The notes under the pieces: generated by a model
What the model was told of the DNA's origin: nothing
Seen by the model: only the letters and a program-made list of their open reading frames with translations
Databases searched by the model: none
NCBI GenBank assembly: GCA_038211295.1
Contig: JBBQVS010000120.1
Location: 1 to 7,621, forward strand
Reading direction: 5' to 3'
DNA: 7,621 nt
DNA from: JBBQVS01 sp038211295
GTDB taxonomy: Bacteria; Chloroflexota; Ktedonobacteria; Ktedonobacterales; Ktedonobacteraceae
Made by a program: the position numbers and the translations under genes
Shown here: positions 1 to 6,306 of the stretch, piece after piece
How the letters are laid out: each line of letters opens with the position of its first letter
Numbering within the stretch: the stretch's first letter is position 1

Positions 1-21
1 AGTGTGAACTGTCTGGGGAGC

Positions 22-41
22 ACCTGTACAAATAAACAGGT
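22..41. repeat. Short inverted repeat downstream of the kinase gene
   Basis: ACCTGT (22-27) and ACAGGT (36-41) form a 6-bp stem with an 8-nt loop, about 30 nt beyond the kinase stop codon. It could be a weak 3' end structure for the kinase mRNA. No run of T follows on the minus strand, so it is not a convincing intrinsic terminator. Confidence 0.25.
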
Positions 42-73
42 AAGGGTAGAAAGGGACGAAATATCATATTCTC

Positions 74-2050
74 TTATACAATGGGATAGATTTTGAGGTT
101 CGCAAAGCTGGCGTCACCGGAATTCGCGGGAGCAACTGTACCATTTACAAATGCGAACTGACCGGTAGTATATGCGCTATCAGTGACGGCCCCGACATCA
201 ACCCAGTTGACAAACAGACGAAACTTACTGCCACTCGCAATCACGGTGAGCATATTTCTCTGGCCTGTCGGCGCAATCGCACCGCTATTGGTAGGAGGTA
301 TCAAATAGGCGTAACTGGCTCCACCTGCATCATGACGGCGAAAGAAGAATTGCCCCTGATCGGTAATCTCGAAATCGTAAAACTGGTCGCCATTCAACCG
401 CAACAGCATACCCGTACTATGTCCTTTGAGTAGGGTTACTTCTGTTTGAATAGTGGCATTCGTAATTGGTTGCGTCTTTGTGAGCGCACAGGGTTGCAAA
501 AAGTTTATCCGGGGAGACCGCACATGATAGGCTCCGCCGACAAATGTGCAGGTTGCACCATCCTCTGTCCATCGATTAGCGGTATTGTTTGCCATACCAT
601 CGAGAAGTAGAGGTGTGCCGCTCATAGCCGATACAAGCGTTGATGCTGTCGTCGCCTGCGCTTGTGCTGTCGTCGCGGTTGCGTTCGGCGTGATCTGTGT
701 CGCGGGCTGCGTACTGTGTGTCGGAGCGGGCGTGGGCGTTTTTTTAGGAGTAGTGATACTGTAGTATGAGATTGCACCTATTGGCAGTATTACAAAGAGT
801 AAAAGACCGATAGACACAATCGAGAACGCAAGCCATCCTCTTCTACGTACAGGACGTGTGTTATGAATACTTTCCGTTTTTCTACGGCGTGGCAGTATCG
901 GCGGTGTTATAGGCCCGTTTGGGTTGCTCTGCATCTCGACGGTCTGGTTTTTATCTGCAACCGCATCCATAACTTGTCCTCCCGCTTCGGTGATGGGCGC
1001 GGTAATGCGCCGACGACGCGAAAAGATAGAGGTTGGGGTGGCGACGGGATTGCCGGGCAGGATGAGCCTGCGCCCATTCGATGATGGGTTACGACTCTGC
1101 CGCGCCTGTCGGGCCTGTCGGGCCTGTCGTCCAAAGCGACGCGACCCCGTAGGTGTATCGCTCGTTCCGCTCGTCGTCTGCTGAGCCGTTTCCTGAAGTG
1201 TTTTGTAGGGTGGCATCTCCTGCGTTTCATGCACAGAAGGGGACTGAACCGCCTGCTCAAAGGCGTCCGCAAGTTCTTGCGGTGACTGATAACGGCGGCG
1301 CGGGTCTTTTTCCAACGCACGTAGCACCACCTGATCGACAGAATGTGGTATCTTCGCGTTAAAAAATGAGGGTGGCAGAGGTTGCTCTCGTACATGTTTC
1401 ATATAAACGGAGACGGGCGTCTCGCCCACGAATGGGACGCGTCCCGCAATCATCTGATAGAGCAATACGCCCAACGCATAAATATCGCTACTCGCAGTCG
1501 CGGGGCCATCGGCAAGATCGGGAGCCATGTATTCGGGTGTGCCAAGTAACGCGCCCGTTTGCGTAAGCTCACTACCACCTTCCATCGCCTTTGCTAAACC
1601 AAAATCAGCAAGATACGCGTAGTGTTCGTCGCGCAATAAGATATTAGAGGGTTTGATGTCTCGATGAATAATACCATTGTCATGGGCAGTCTGTAACGCA
1701 CCCGCGATCTGATCGAGCATCTCGCCTGCATCCTCCAGTGAGAGTGCGCCCTTTTCCAGGCGATGGCGCAGCGTGCCATGCTCGATATTGGGCATGACTA
1801 GATAGTGCCAGGGTTCTTGATCGCCATAATCATACGCTGGGAGAATGTGAGGATGATGCAGACTGCTAATCGCCTCGGCTTCGCGCTGAAAGCGTTCTAA
1901 ATAATCAGACTGACTACTACTTACTACTTTGAGCGCAACGTTGCGGTTCATTTTTTCATCATAAGCAAGATAGACTTCTGACATTCCGCCTCGCCCCAAC
2001 CGCCCCAGGAGTTGATAGCGTCCTAAAGATGTTCCCTCTAATCCGGGCAT
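74..2050 (-). CDS. Membrane Ser/Thr protein kinase with extracellular beta-sandwich-like domain
   Basis: This 658-residue Hanks-type Ser/Thr kinase probably phosphorylates cytoplasmic proteins in response to an outside signal. Residues 10-265 are the kinase domain: glycine-rich loop GRLGRGG (16-22), ATP-binding Lys41, catalytic HRDIKPSN (129-136), DFG (149-151) and GTPEYMAPD (170-178). The usual APE motif reads APD here. Residues 270-404 are a low-complexity, basic juxtamembrane linker with an RQA tandem repeat near 308-318. Residues 405-430 are one hydrophobic membrane segment. A Thr/Pro/Ala-rich stalk (432-475) leads to a C-terminal domain (480-658) that looks like the LamG/concanavalin-type beta-sandwich modules of Chloroflexota kinases. 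That fold is inferred from pattern only. Cys501 and Cys521 could form a disulfide. There are no PASTA repeats. The ATG start has an AAGGAA ribosome binding site 12 nt upstream. The ligand is unknown. Confidence 0.93.
   Translation of the reverse strand: MPGLEGTSLGRYQLLGRLGRGGMSEVYLAYDEKMNRNVALKVVSSSQSDYLERFQREAEAISSLHHPHILPAYDYGDQEPWHYLVMPNIEHGTLRHRLEKGALSLEDAGEMLDQIAGALQTAHDNGIIHRDIKPSNILLRDEHYAYLADFGLAKAMEGGSELTQTGALLGTPEYMAPDLADGPATASSDIYALGVLLYQMIAGRVPFVGETPVSVYMKHVREQPLPPSFFNAKIPHSVDQVVLRALEKDPRRRYQSPQELADAFEQAVQSPSVHETQEMPPYKTLQETAQQTTSGTSDTPTGSRRFGRQARQARQARQSRNPSSNGRRLILPGNPVATPTSIFSRRRRITAPITEAGGQVMDAVADKNQTVEMQSNPNGPITPPILPRRRKTESIHNTRPVRRRGWLAFSIVSIGLLLFVILPIGAISYYSITTPKKTPTPAPTHSTQPATQITPNATATTAQAQATTASTLVSAMSGTPLLLDGMANNTANRWTEDGATCTFVGGAYHVRSPRINFLQPCALTKTQPITNATIQTEVTLLKGHSTGMLLRLNGDQFYDFEITDQGQFFFRRHDAGGASYAYLIPPTNSGAIAPTGQRNMLTVIASGSKFRLFVNWVDVGAVTDSAYTTGQFAFVNGTVAPANSGDASFANLKIYPIV
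1104..1130 (-). repeat. 9-bp tandem repeat inside the kinase gene (3 copies)
   Basis: Three units of gcctgtcgg (the last ends in t) lie head to tail. They encode an in-frame Arg-Gln-Ala repeat in the disordered linker between kinase domain and membrane segment. Because the unit is 9 bp, copy-number change would alter linker length without shifting frame. Confidence 0.8.
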
Positions 2051-2133
2051 AATTATTTATATTTCCTTATAGACATCCAATGTGGATATATTCGTCCACT
2101 AGTAACACGTATAACCATAGCGTAATAGATGCA

Positions 2134-2162
2134 AGCATAGGACAGATGGGTGTTTATGTCAA
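2134..2162 (-). promoter_or_regulatory. Promoter of the kinase gene
   Basis: On the minus strand TTGACA (2157-2162) is separated by exactly 17 bp from TATGCT (2134-2139). This is a full-consensus -35 and a 4/6 -10 box. Transcription would start near 2127, giving a 5' leader of about 75 nt before the kinase ATG. The promoter lies outside the predicted right end of the TnpB element (about 2225), so the kinase appears to keep its own promoter. Confidence 0.6.
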
Positions 2163-2224
2163 CACTCTGTAGCACCTCACTGCCGTGTCTACACAGGCGC
2201 AAGTAGCAGGTGATATGATACATC

Positions 2225-2400
2225 GTGATTACTCCCCACGCTTAGAAAGCGGGGGCTTCTAGGGGCAAACCCACGCTGTGTAATCCCACAGCTTTGATGT
2301 TCAGTGCAGCATTGAGGTCACGGTCTAGAGAGAGGAGACAACACGGACAATGATAGACACGCTCACTAAGAGGCATCTTTTGTCGGTGGCCACAGGCACT
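2225..2400 (-). ncRNA. Predicted omega RNA (reRNA) at the tnpB 3' end
   Basis: TnpB nucleases use an RNA made from the 3' end of tnpB plus the element's right end, with the guide read from the flanking DNA. Here the right-end hairpin at 2234-2255 overlaps the tnpB stop codon as expected. If the tip is at 2225, the guide would be the minus-strand sequence starting GATGTATCATATCACC (2224 down to 2209). The 5' limit at 2400 is a guess. ATCAC occurs again 10 nt further out, so the guide register is uncertain. Confidence 0.4.
2234..2255 (-). repeat. Right-end hairpin of the TnpB element
   Basis: On the minus strand CCCC-CGC pairs with GCG-T-GGGG, leaving one bulged T and the loop TTTCTAA. The stem spans the tnpB stop codon. 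In this family such a hairpin is recognised by TnpA as single-stranded DNA and forms the last stem of the omega RNA. Confidence 0.7.
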
Positions 2401-3360
2401 GCATGTTTGCGACGTGTATGCAGGGTTGACCTTGACGAACTGACGCCCAGCTTCTTCCGCTTTGGTGCTCAGTTGACAGAAAAAGGCCGACCATGCCGCG
2501 TCGCTGATGCTCTTCGCAAGGCAATGAGTGTGCAGCATCCGATTGACGTTGAGGTCTTCGACACAGATCACGCCAAATCGGTTGACAATCTGTCTGGACT
2601 GTTGATGCGTGAAGTTATCTCGTTTGAACGTCACACGTTCATGCACACGGGCAACCACCTTGCGATGCTTCCGACGTTCGGGTGTTCCCTTCGCACATTT
2701 GGAATGCTTGCGTTGTACCTTTACGAGGGCTTTCTCTTCACGGCGAAAGAAACGCGGGTTCGCAATCTCTTCTGCATTGGAGAGCGTTGCAAACGTTGTG
2801 AGTCCGACATCAATGCCTACTTGGGGAGATATTGGGTCAAGACGTTGTGGGTCGCACTCACACGAAAAGGTGACGTACCACTTGTCCGTACTGCTCTTGT
2901 GAATGGTCGCCGTTTTGATGGAGCCACGGACAGGACGGTGATACACCATCTTGACGGAGCCGATTTTGGAGAGTGTGACACGGCTCTCATGGGTGATGCT
3001 GAACCCGCTTTGGGGAAAGGTGAAGGAGTCATAGCGTCCATAGCCCTTGAAGCGCGGATACCCCGGCTTCTCACCAGCTTTGAGGCGACGGAAGAACGCT
3101 TTCACGCCCAAATCAACGCGAACTGCCACGTTTTGCAGCACTTGCGAATGGACACTATTGAGGGAGGGGCGTTGTTCTTTCAGCATCGGATAGGTCGCCT
3201 GTTGCCCGTAGCAACTCAGACTCTTACTCTCTTGGAAGTACGCATTCTTGCGGTTCTCAAGCAAGTGGTTATACAACCACCGGCACTCTTCAAGGGTGCT
3301 TTCAAGGCGTGTGAGTTGGTTCTTCGTCGGAAAGAGCCGATACTGAAAGGTTTTTATCAT
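2242..3360 (-). CDS. tnpB: TnpB, RNA-guided DNA endonuclease of IS200/IS605 family
   Basis: The protein is 372 residues from the ATG at 3360; an in-frame TTG two codons upstream is less likely. TnpB is a compact RuvC nuclease that uses an omega RNA to cut DNA at the empty donor or target site. Counted from the ATG, the sequence shows an N-terminal helix-turn-helix/wedge region, RuvC-I GIDVGLTTFATLS with Asp184, RuvC-II CVEDLNVNRML with Glu268, a zinc finger with Cys320, Cys323, Cys338 and Cys341, and RuvC-III DRDLNAALNI with Asp348. All catalytic and zinc positions are present, so the enzyme looks intact. The length is close to that of known TnpBs (about 400 residues). No Shine-Dalgarno sequence is visible and the predicted transcript starts at or near the ATG. 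No partner tnpA is present. Confidence 0.95.
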   Translation of the reverse strand: MIKTFQYRLFPTKNQLTRLESTLEECRWLYNHLLENRKNAYFQESKSLSCYGQQATYPMLKEQRPSLNSVHSQVLQNVAVRVDLGVKAFFRRLKAGEKPGYPRFKGYGRYDSFTFPQSGFSITHESRVTLSKIGSVKMVYHRPVRGSIKTATIHKSSTDKWYVTFSCECDPQRLDPISPQVGIDVGLTTFATLSNAEEIANPRFFRREEKALVKVQRKHSKCAKGTPERRKHRKVVARVHERVTFKRDNFTHQQSRQIVNRFGVICVEDLNVNRMLHTHCLAKSISDAAWSAFFCQLSTKAEEAGRQFVKVNPAYTSQTCSACGHRQKMPLSERVYHCPCCLLSLDRDLNAALNIKAVGLHSVGLPLEAPAF

Positions 3361-3366
3361 GGTCAA

Positions 3367-3395
3367 AGTGTAGCATAATTTAAGCTTAGTGTCAA
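3367..3395 (-). promoter_or_regulatory. tnpB promoter, predicted leaderless transcript
   Basis: On the minus strand TTGACA (3390-3395), a 17-bp spacer and TACACT (3367-3372) form a near-consensus promoter. Only six bases separate the -10 box from the tnpB ATG, so transcription should begin at or beside the start codon. This agrees with the lack of a ribosome binding site. The -35 box sits in the loop of the inverted repeat 3379-3407. Confidence 0.6.
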
Positions 3396-3407
3396 GTTCA
3401 GCTTAAA
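3379..3407. repeat. 8-bp inverted repeat at the left end, over the tnpB promoter
   Basis: TTTAAGCT (3379-3386) and AGCTTAAA (3400-3407) are perfect inverted copies around a 13-nt loop. The loop carries the tnpB -35 box and the left arm lies in the spacer. It may be the left-end hairpin for transposition, an operator that limits tnpB expression, or both. Confidence 0.5.
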
Positions 3408-3412
3408 CGTTT

Positions 3413-3458
3413 GTTGCCATTCATCCCCATGACTCGAAGTCAGGGGCCTTCTGGCAAC
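3413..3458. repeat. Long two-part hairpin between tnpB and the SUI1 gene
   Basis: The outer arms are GTTGCCA (3413-3419) and TGGCAAC (3452-3458). Five-nt internal loops follow on each side. The inner stem is CCCC-A-TGACT (3425-3434) with AGTCA-GGGG (3438-3446) around loop CGA. Sixteen base pairs are possible in all. On the minus strand the inner hairpin reads CCCC-stem-loop-stem-T-GGGGA, the same architecture and bulged T as the right-end hairpin at 2234-2255. It could be an end of this element or a relic of a related one. It has no T run, so it is not a terminator. Confidence 0.65.
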
Positions 3459-3496
3459 GCGCGGTAAAATATTTGTCAGAAGAAAGGAACATGACT

Positions 3497-3823
3497 ATGC
3501 CAGATTATACCGTGTATTCAACTGATAGTGGTAGAATACGGCCCAGCGATAAGCAGGGGACAGGCGAACCTGTTCGCAAGAGTGATGGCATTGTGCGTAT
3601 CATGCGTGACCGTAAACAGCGTGGCGGTAAGACCGTCACAATGATTACGGGCGTTCCCGTGAGCGAGAACGAGTTGGTCACGTTAGCGCAACAGCTCAAG
3701 AAGTCGTGTGGCTCCGGCGGAACTGTCAAGGATGGAGTCATCGAGATACAGGGCGACCACTGTGACAAACTTCAGACAAAGCTTATCGAGCTGGGTTATA
3801 AAGTCAAACGTGCCGGAGGCTGA
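3497..3823 (+). CDS. SUI1/eIF1-family translation initiation factor-like protein (YciH type)
   Basis: This 108-residue protein belongs to the bacterial SUI1/eIF1 family. Eukaryotic and archaeal eIF1 binds the small ribosomal subunit and checks start-codon choice. The role of bacterial YciH-type members is less clear. The N-terminal 32 residues contain YSTDSGRI, common in bacterial members. The SUI1 fold covers about 33-108, with the KQRGGKTVT basic loop (40-48), CGSGGTVKDG (71-80) and IEIQGD (82-87). I chose ATG 3497 because AAAGGA lies 8 nt upstream. ATG 3491 would leave only about 2 nt, and TTG 3473 has no site. A possible -10 box TAAAAT (3465-3470) lies just upstream, but no matching -35 box is seen. 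It is divergent from tnpB and runs in the same direction as the next gene. Confidence 0.9.
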   Translation: MPDYTVYSTDSGRIRPSDKQGTGEPVRKSDGIVRIMRDRKQRGGKTVTMITGVPVSENELVTLAQQLKKSCGSGGTVKDGVIEIQGDHCDKLQTKLIELGYKVKRAGG

Positions 3824-3910
3824 GCCGCCCGATGCGTAGAAAACGTTCCATTTGTTGTTACTCTGCTTCGCGATGGTTGAGCACTCTGATTTCCGTTTTC
3901 AAAGCACATT

Positions 3911-3938
3911 TTGAGAATAGTACGACAACAGATACTAT
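3911..3938 (+). promoter_or_regulatory. Possible promoter of the 159-residue hypothetical gene
   Basis: TTGAGA (3911-3916), a 16-bp spacer and TACTAT (3933-3938) form a plausible sigma70-like promoter in the 142-bp gap after the SUI1 gene. Start of transcription would be near 3945. The gene could also be read through from the SUI1 gene, since no terminator is visible between them. Confidence 0.35.
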
Positions 3939-3965
3939 TGATCGCTTGCTTGGAAGAGGAAAAGT

Positions 3966-4445
3966 ATGAATATCGACGAACAGTTTGAACACTTGCTGGC
4001 AAATTTAGGAGTAGAAATGGAACGTCCAAACGAGCGCACAGATCGGCACCATGTTGACTCTGCACCGGAAATCTCCATTTTTCAGGCGTCGCGCGACCAC
4101 TACGGCGTCTTCTATCGTCTGGATATGATTGACCATGCCCCCGAATTGCGCGTTATGATTCCTGTTACACAGGGTCATACAAAGATGGATATCTACCTTG
4201 TACGTTTAAGTGATCGTATGCCGCTTACCATCAGTTTCGCGGAACTTTCTAGCTATGAAGGTAGCATGGCCTATGAACAGGCTCGCGACGCCACCTTGCA
4301 ACATATGCTCTATGCTGTTGCCGAAATGATGAAGCAACTCTTCTGGTCAGGAGATACTCAGCGTCTCAGCTTTCCACCAGAGATAGAGGTCTGCCCCTTG
4401 CTCCTGAGCGATGATCGGCGGATGCGCTATCTGCGTGGAGCATGA
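3966..4445 (+). CDS. Conserved-looking hypothetical protein, 159 residues
   Basis: I do not recognise this protein. It starts at ATG with a good site (AGAGGA, 6 nt upstream). It has no signal peptide or membrane segment, so it is probably cytoplasmic. An N-terminal helix (1-17) is followed by a polar stretch (18-33), then alternating strand-like segments (36-41, 47-54, 60-67, 73-80, 86-90). An amphipathic helix follows (100-127) and then a short strand-rich tail. This pattern, a small beta sheet with a long late helix, resembles the YbjN/type III secretion-chaperone-like fold, but only as a guess. It ends 4 bp before the convergent selA stop codon. Confidence 0.8.
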   Translation: MNIDEQFEHLLANLGVEMERPNERTDRHHVDSAPEISIFQASRDHYGVFYRLDMIDHAPELRVMIPVTQGHTKMDIYLVRLSDRMPLTISFAELSSYEGSMAYEQARDATLQHMLYAVAEMMKQLFWSGDTQRLSFPPEIEVCPLLLSDDRRMRYLRGA

Positions 4446-4449
4446 GGTG

Positions 4450-5838
4450 TCACGCTCGACTTTCTTCAATCAACGCTTGAAGCACTTCCGTGTCTTGCTC
4501 CTCGAATACTGTACGCGGATCGAGGAGCAAAGCGTCACGCAGGATACGCCCGACAAGCGGAATTGGCCGTTTTCGTAACCTGCTTGCCAGTGTTTCCAGC
4601 GAGAGTGATGTTTGTGTCGCATCCAGTGCTACCAGTGTCGTTGCCAGCGTTTCGCCGGGCAGGGAACCACCGCCGATAGTGGACTCGCCACTCTGTTCAC
4701 GTACCATGACGCCGTGCTCACAAAGATGCGCGACCCAGTGTGCGGCGCGGCGTTGGAGCATTTCGGGCGATGCCGCGATCATGCGCCACACGGGAATGTG
4801 TGTGGCAGCTTGCCCACTTTGGTAGTGCCGCAGTGTGGTTTCCAGTGCTGCCAGCGTCATCTTGTCGATACGTACCGCCCGCATCAACGGATGACGGGCA
4901 AGTTGTGCGATGACCTCGGACCTTCCCAGAAGGATACCCACCTGTGGCCCGCCCAACAACTTGTCGCCAGAGAAACATACAACATCGACACCCGCCGCAA
5001 TACTCTCCTGTGGCGTTGGCTCATGCATCAAGCCATACTGTTCGGACTTGAGCAAGCATCCACTTCCAAGATCATGCATCACTAGCAAGCCCTGCCTGTG
5101 CGCGATTTCTGCGAGTTCATTCAGTGTTGCTGACTCGGTAAAACCTGTGATGCGGAAGTTGCTGGGGTGTACCGCGAGCAGGAGGGCAGTTCGCTCTGTA
5201 AGGGCATCTATATAATCTTTGCCGCGTGTACGGTTTGTTGTGCCTACCTCGACAAGCTGGCACCCACTCTGGCGCATCACATCGGGTACGCGAAAGCCAC
5301 CACCTATCTCGACAAGCTGACCGCGCGAGATAATTACCTCGCGTCCCATTGCCAGTGTACTGAGGCTCAAAAGCACCGCCGCCGCCGTATTGTTTGTTAC
5401 AATGGCGGCCTCTGCTCCCGTCAACTCACGCAACAATGTCTCGACGTGTGCGTGACGTGAACCGCGCTCTCCCACTTCCAGATCATATTCCAGATTGGAG
5501 TAGCCCCCCGACACGCGTTGAACCGCCTGCAATGCAGCATAACTTAGGGGAGCGCGTCCAAGATTGGTATTGATAACAACGCCCGTCGCGTTTATCACGG
5601 GTCGCAGGTGCGGGAGCTGTTCGTGTTGTATGAATTGTTCAGCATAAGTGAGCAATTCCGTGTGTGAGGGGCAAGGCGTGCCTGTAAGAATCGCGGCGCG
5701 AGCGTGGGCAAGACTTACACGCATGGCCCGCACTACAAGCGGACGAGCATATACCGCAAGCAATTGCTGTGCGGATGGTGAACGGAGAAGTTCTTCGACG
5801 GACGGCAGGAGACGGAACTGGTCAAGGTCAACACTCAT
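4450..5838 (-). CDS. selA: L-seryl-tRNA(Sec) selenium transferase
   Basis: SelA is a PLP enzyme that converts Ser-tRNA(Sec) to Sec-tRNA(Sec) using selenophosphate, for selenoprotein synthesis in the cytoplasm. The 462 residues match the usual length (E. coli SelA is 463). The N-terminal tRNA-binding domain covers about 1-75. The PLP fold begins near RPVINATGVVINTNLGRAPL (79-98). Further family signatures are GAEAAIVTNNTAAAVLL (141-157), RGQLVEIGGGFRVPDVMRQ (172-190) and VGTTNRT (198-204). HDLGSG is at 255-260, and FSGDKLLGGPQ (289-299) carries the PLP lysine Lys293. The C-terminal domain ends with a GRI...LLLDPRTVF motif. It starts 8 bp after the MazF-like gene, and its AGGAG site overlaps that gene's stop codon, so the two are probably co-translated. 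No selB, selD or tRNA-Sec is in the window. Confidence 0.97.
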   Translation of the reverse strand: MSVDLDQFRLLPSVEELLRSPSAQQLLAVYARPLVVRAMRVSLAHARAAILTGTPCPSHTELLTYAEQFIQHEQLPHLRPVINATGVVINTNLGRAPLSYAALQAVQRVSGGYSNLEYDLEVGERGSRHAHVETLLRELTGAEAAIVTNNTAAAVLLSLSTLAMGREVIISRGQLVEIGGGFRVPDVMRQSGCQLVEVGTTNRTRGKDYIDALTERTALLLAVHPSNFRITGFTESATLNELAEIAHRQGLLVMHDLGSGCLLKSEQYGLMHEPTPQESIAAGVDVVCFSGDKLLGGPQVGILLGRSEVIAQLARHPLMRAVRIDKMTLAALETTLRHYQSGQAATHIPVWRMIAASPEMLQRRAAHWVAHLCEHGVMVREQSGESTIGGGSLPGETLATTLVALDATQTSLSLETLASRLRKRPIPLVGRILRDALLLDPRTVFEEQDTEVLQALIEESRA

Positions 5839-5843
5839 ATCCG

Positions 5844-5848
5844 CTCCT
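5844..5848 (-). promoter_or_regulatory. selA ribosome binding site overlapping the upstream stop codon
   Basis: On the minus strand TTAGGAGCGGATATG joins the end of the MazF-like gene to the start of selA. The AGGAG shares bases with the TAG stop (5847-5849), and the selA ATG follows 5 nt later. This layout points to translational coupling and supports the ATG at 5838. Confidence 0.75.
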
Positions 5849-6278
5849 AATGTAACGAGTAGTACATAGTAATAGCGAGACTGTTCGCGATCTTGCCCAT
5901 CACTGCCCGCAGATCGGGTTCATTCAACTTGCAGATCGCGTACTGGTCGGCGAGCAGAGTGCGAAGAATAGGATACATTAGCTCAGTTTTCACCAGGCTA
6001 TCGGTATCAAACAGAGGGTAGTCACGTTTCAAGAGCAGGTGATGATAGGGCCGCAACTTGCCGCGATACGAGGTCAGCGCGACAACATTGACCGCTCCCG
6101 CGTGGCGACAGAAGGGGTCGCCCGAAACCACAAGAGCGGGGTGCCAGTCCAAGATACGCTTTTCTTCTATTCCTGGGGGCAGTAATGGATATCCAAAGTT
6201 TACCCAATACACCATGCCGAACTGCACCGGCGTCTGATACGTCAGTGCATCGAGCGTAAGTTCAGGTGGGTGAGGCAT
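5847..6278 (-). CDS. MazF/PemK-fold protein, possibly a toxin derivative
   Basis: This 143-residue protein shows the MazF/PemK (CcdB-like barrel) pattern. It has an opening strand GMVYWVNFG (21-29), the central WHPALVVSGD (45-54) where MazF has RPxLVI, then VNVVALTS (63-70). LFDTDSLVKTELMYPI (89-104) corresponds to the family's SxxxxxQIRTI region, and a C-terminal helix LNEPDLRAVMGKIANSL (118-134) follows. MazF toxins cut RNA with an arginine at the RP position. Here it is His46-Pro47, and the QIRTI segment is changed, so RNase activity may be lost or altered. An 18-residue extension precedes the fold. The ATG has no clear ribosome binding site. It lies 28 nt after the 74-residue gene and 8 nt before selA. 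The fold call is from motif reading only. Confidence 0.72.
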   Translation of the reverse strand: MPHPPELTLDALTYQTPVQFGMVYWVNFGYPLLPPGIEEKRILDWHPALVVSGDPFCRHAGAVNVVALTSYRGKLRPYHHLLLKRDYPLFDTDSLVKTELMYPILRTLLADQYAICKLNEPDLRAVMGKIANSLAITMYYSLH

Positions 6279-6306
6279 GGTTTACAACATATCTATCTGC
6301 TAATGA

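Larger units (their letters stand above)
2225..3407 (-). mobile_element. IS200/IS605-family element with tnpB only (IS1341-like)
   Basis: A solitary tnpB is flanked by terminal structures typical of this family. At the right end, just past the tnpB stop, the minus strand forms a CCCC-CGC hairpin (2234-2255) followed by GGGGAGTAATCAC, so the tip is probably near 2225. At the left end an 8-bp inverted repeat (3379-3407) lies upstream of tnpB. There is no tnpA Y1 transposase in the window, so movement would need one supplied in trans. These elements make no target duplication, so exact ends cannot be read from one copy. The left end could extend to about 3458 if the neighbouring hairpin belongs to it. 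Confidence 0.75.

Noticed and set aside
907..1395. Minus-strand 162-codon frame inside the kinase gene
   Set aside because: It overlaps the kinase in another frame, is rich in Arg and Pro as expected for a shadow, and has no ribosome binding site.
2350..3378. Long plus-strand frame (342 codons) opposite tnpB
   Set aside because: It is a shadow of tnpB, which carries all family motifs on the minus strand. The plus frame shows no domain.
3413..3458. Reading the long hairpin as an intrinsic terminator
   Set aside because: It has a strong stem but no run of T on either strand, and it lies between divergently transcribed genes where no terminator is needed.
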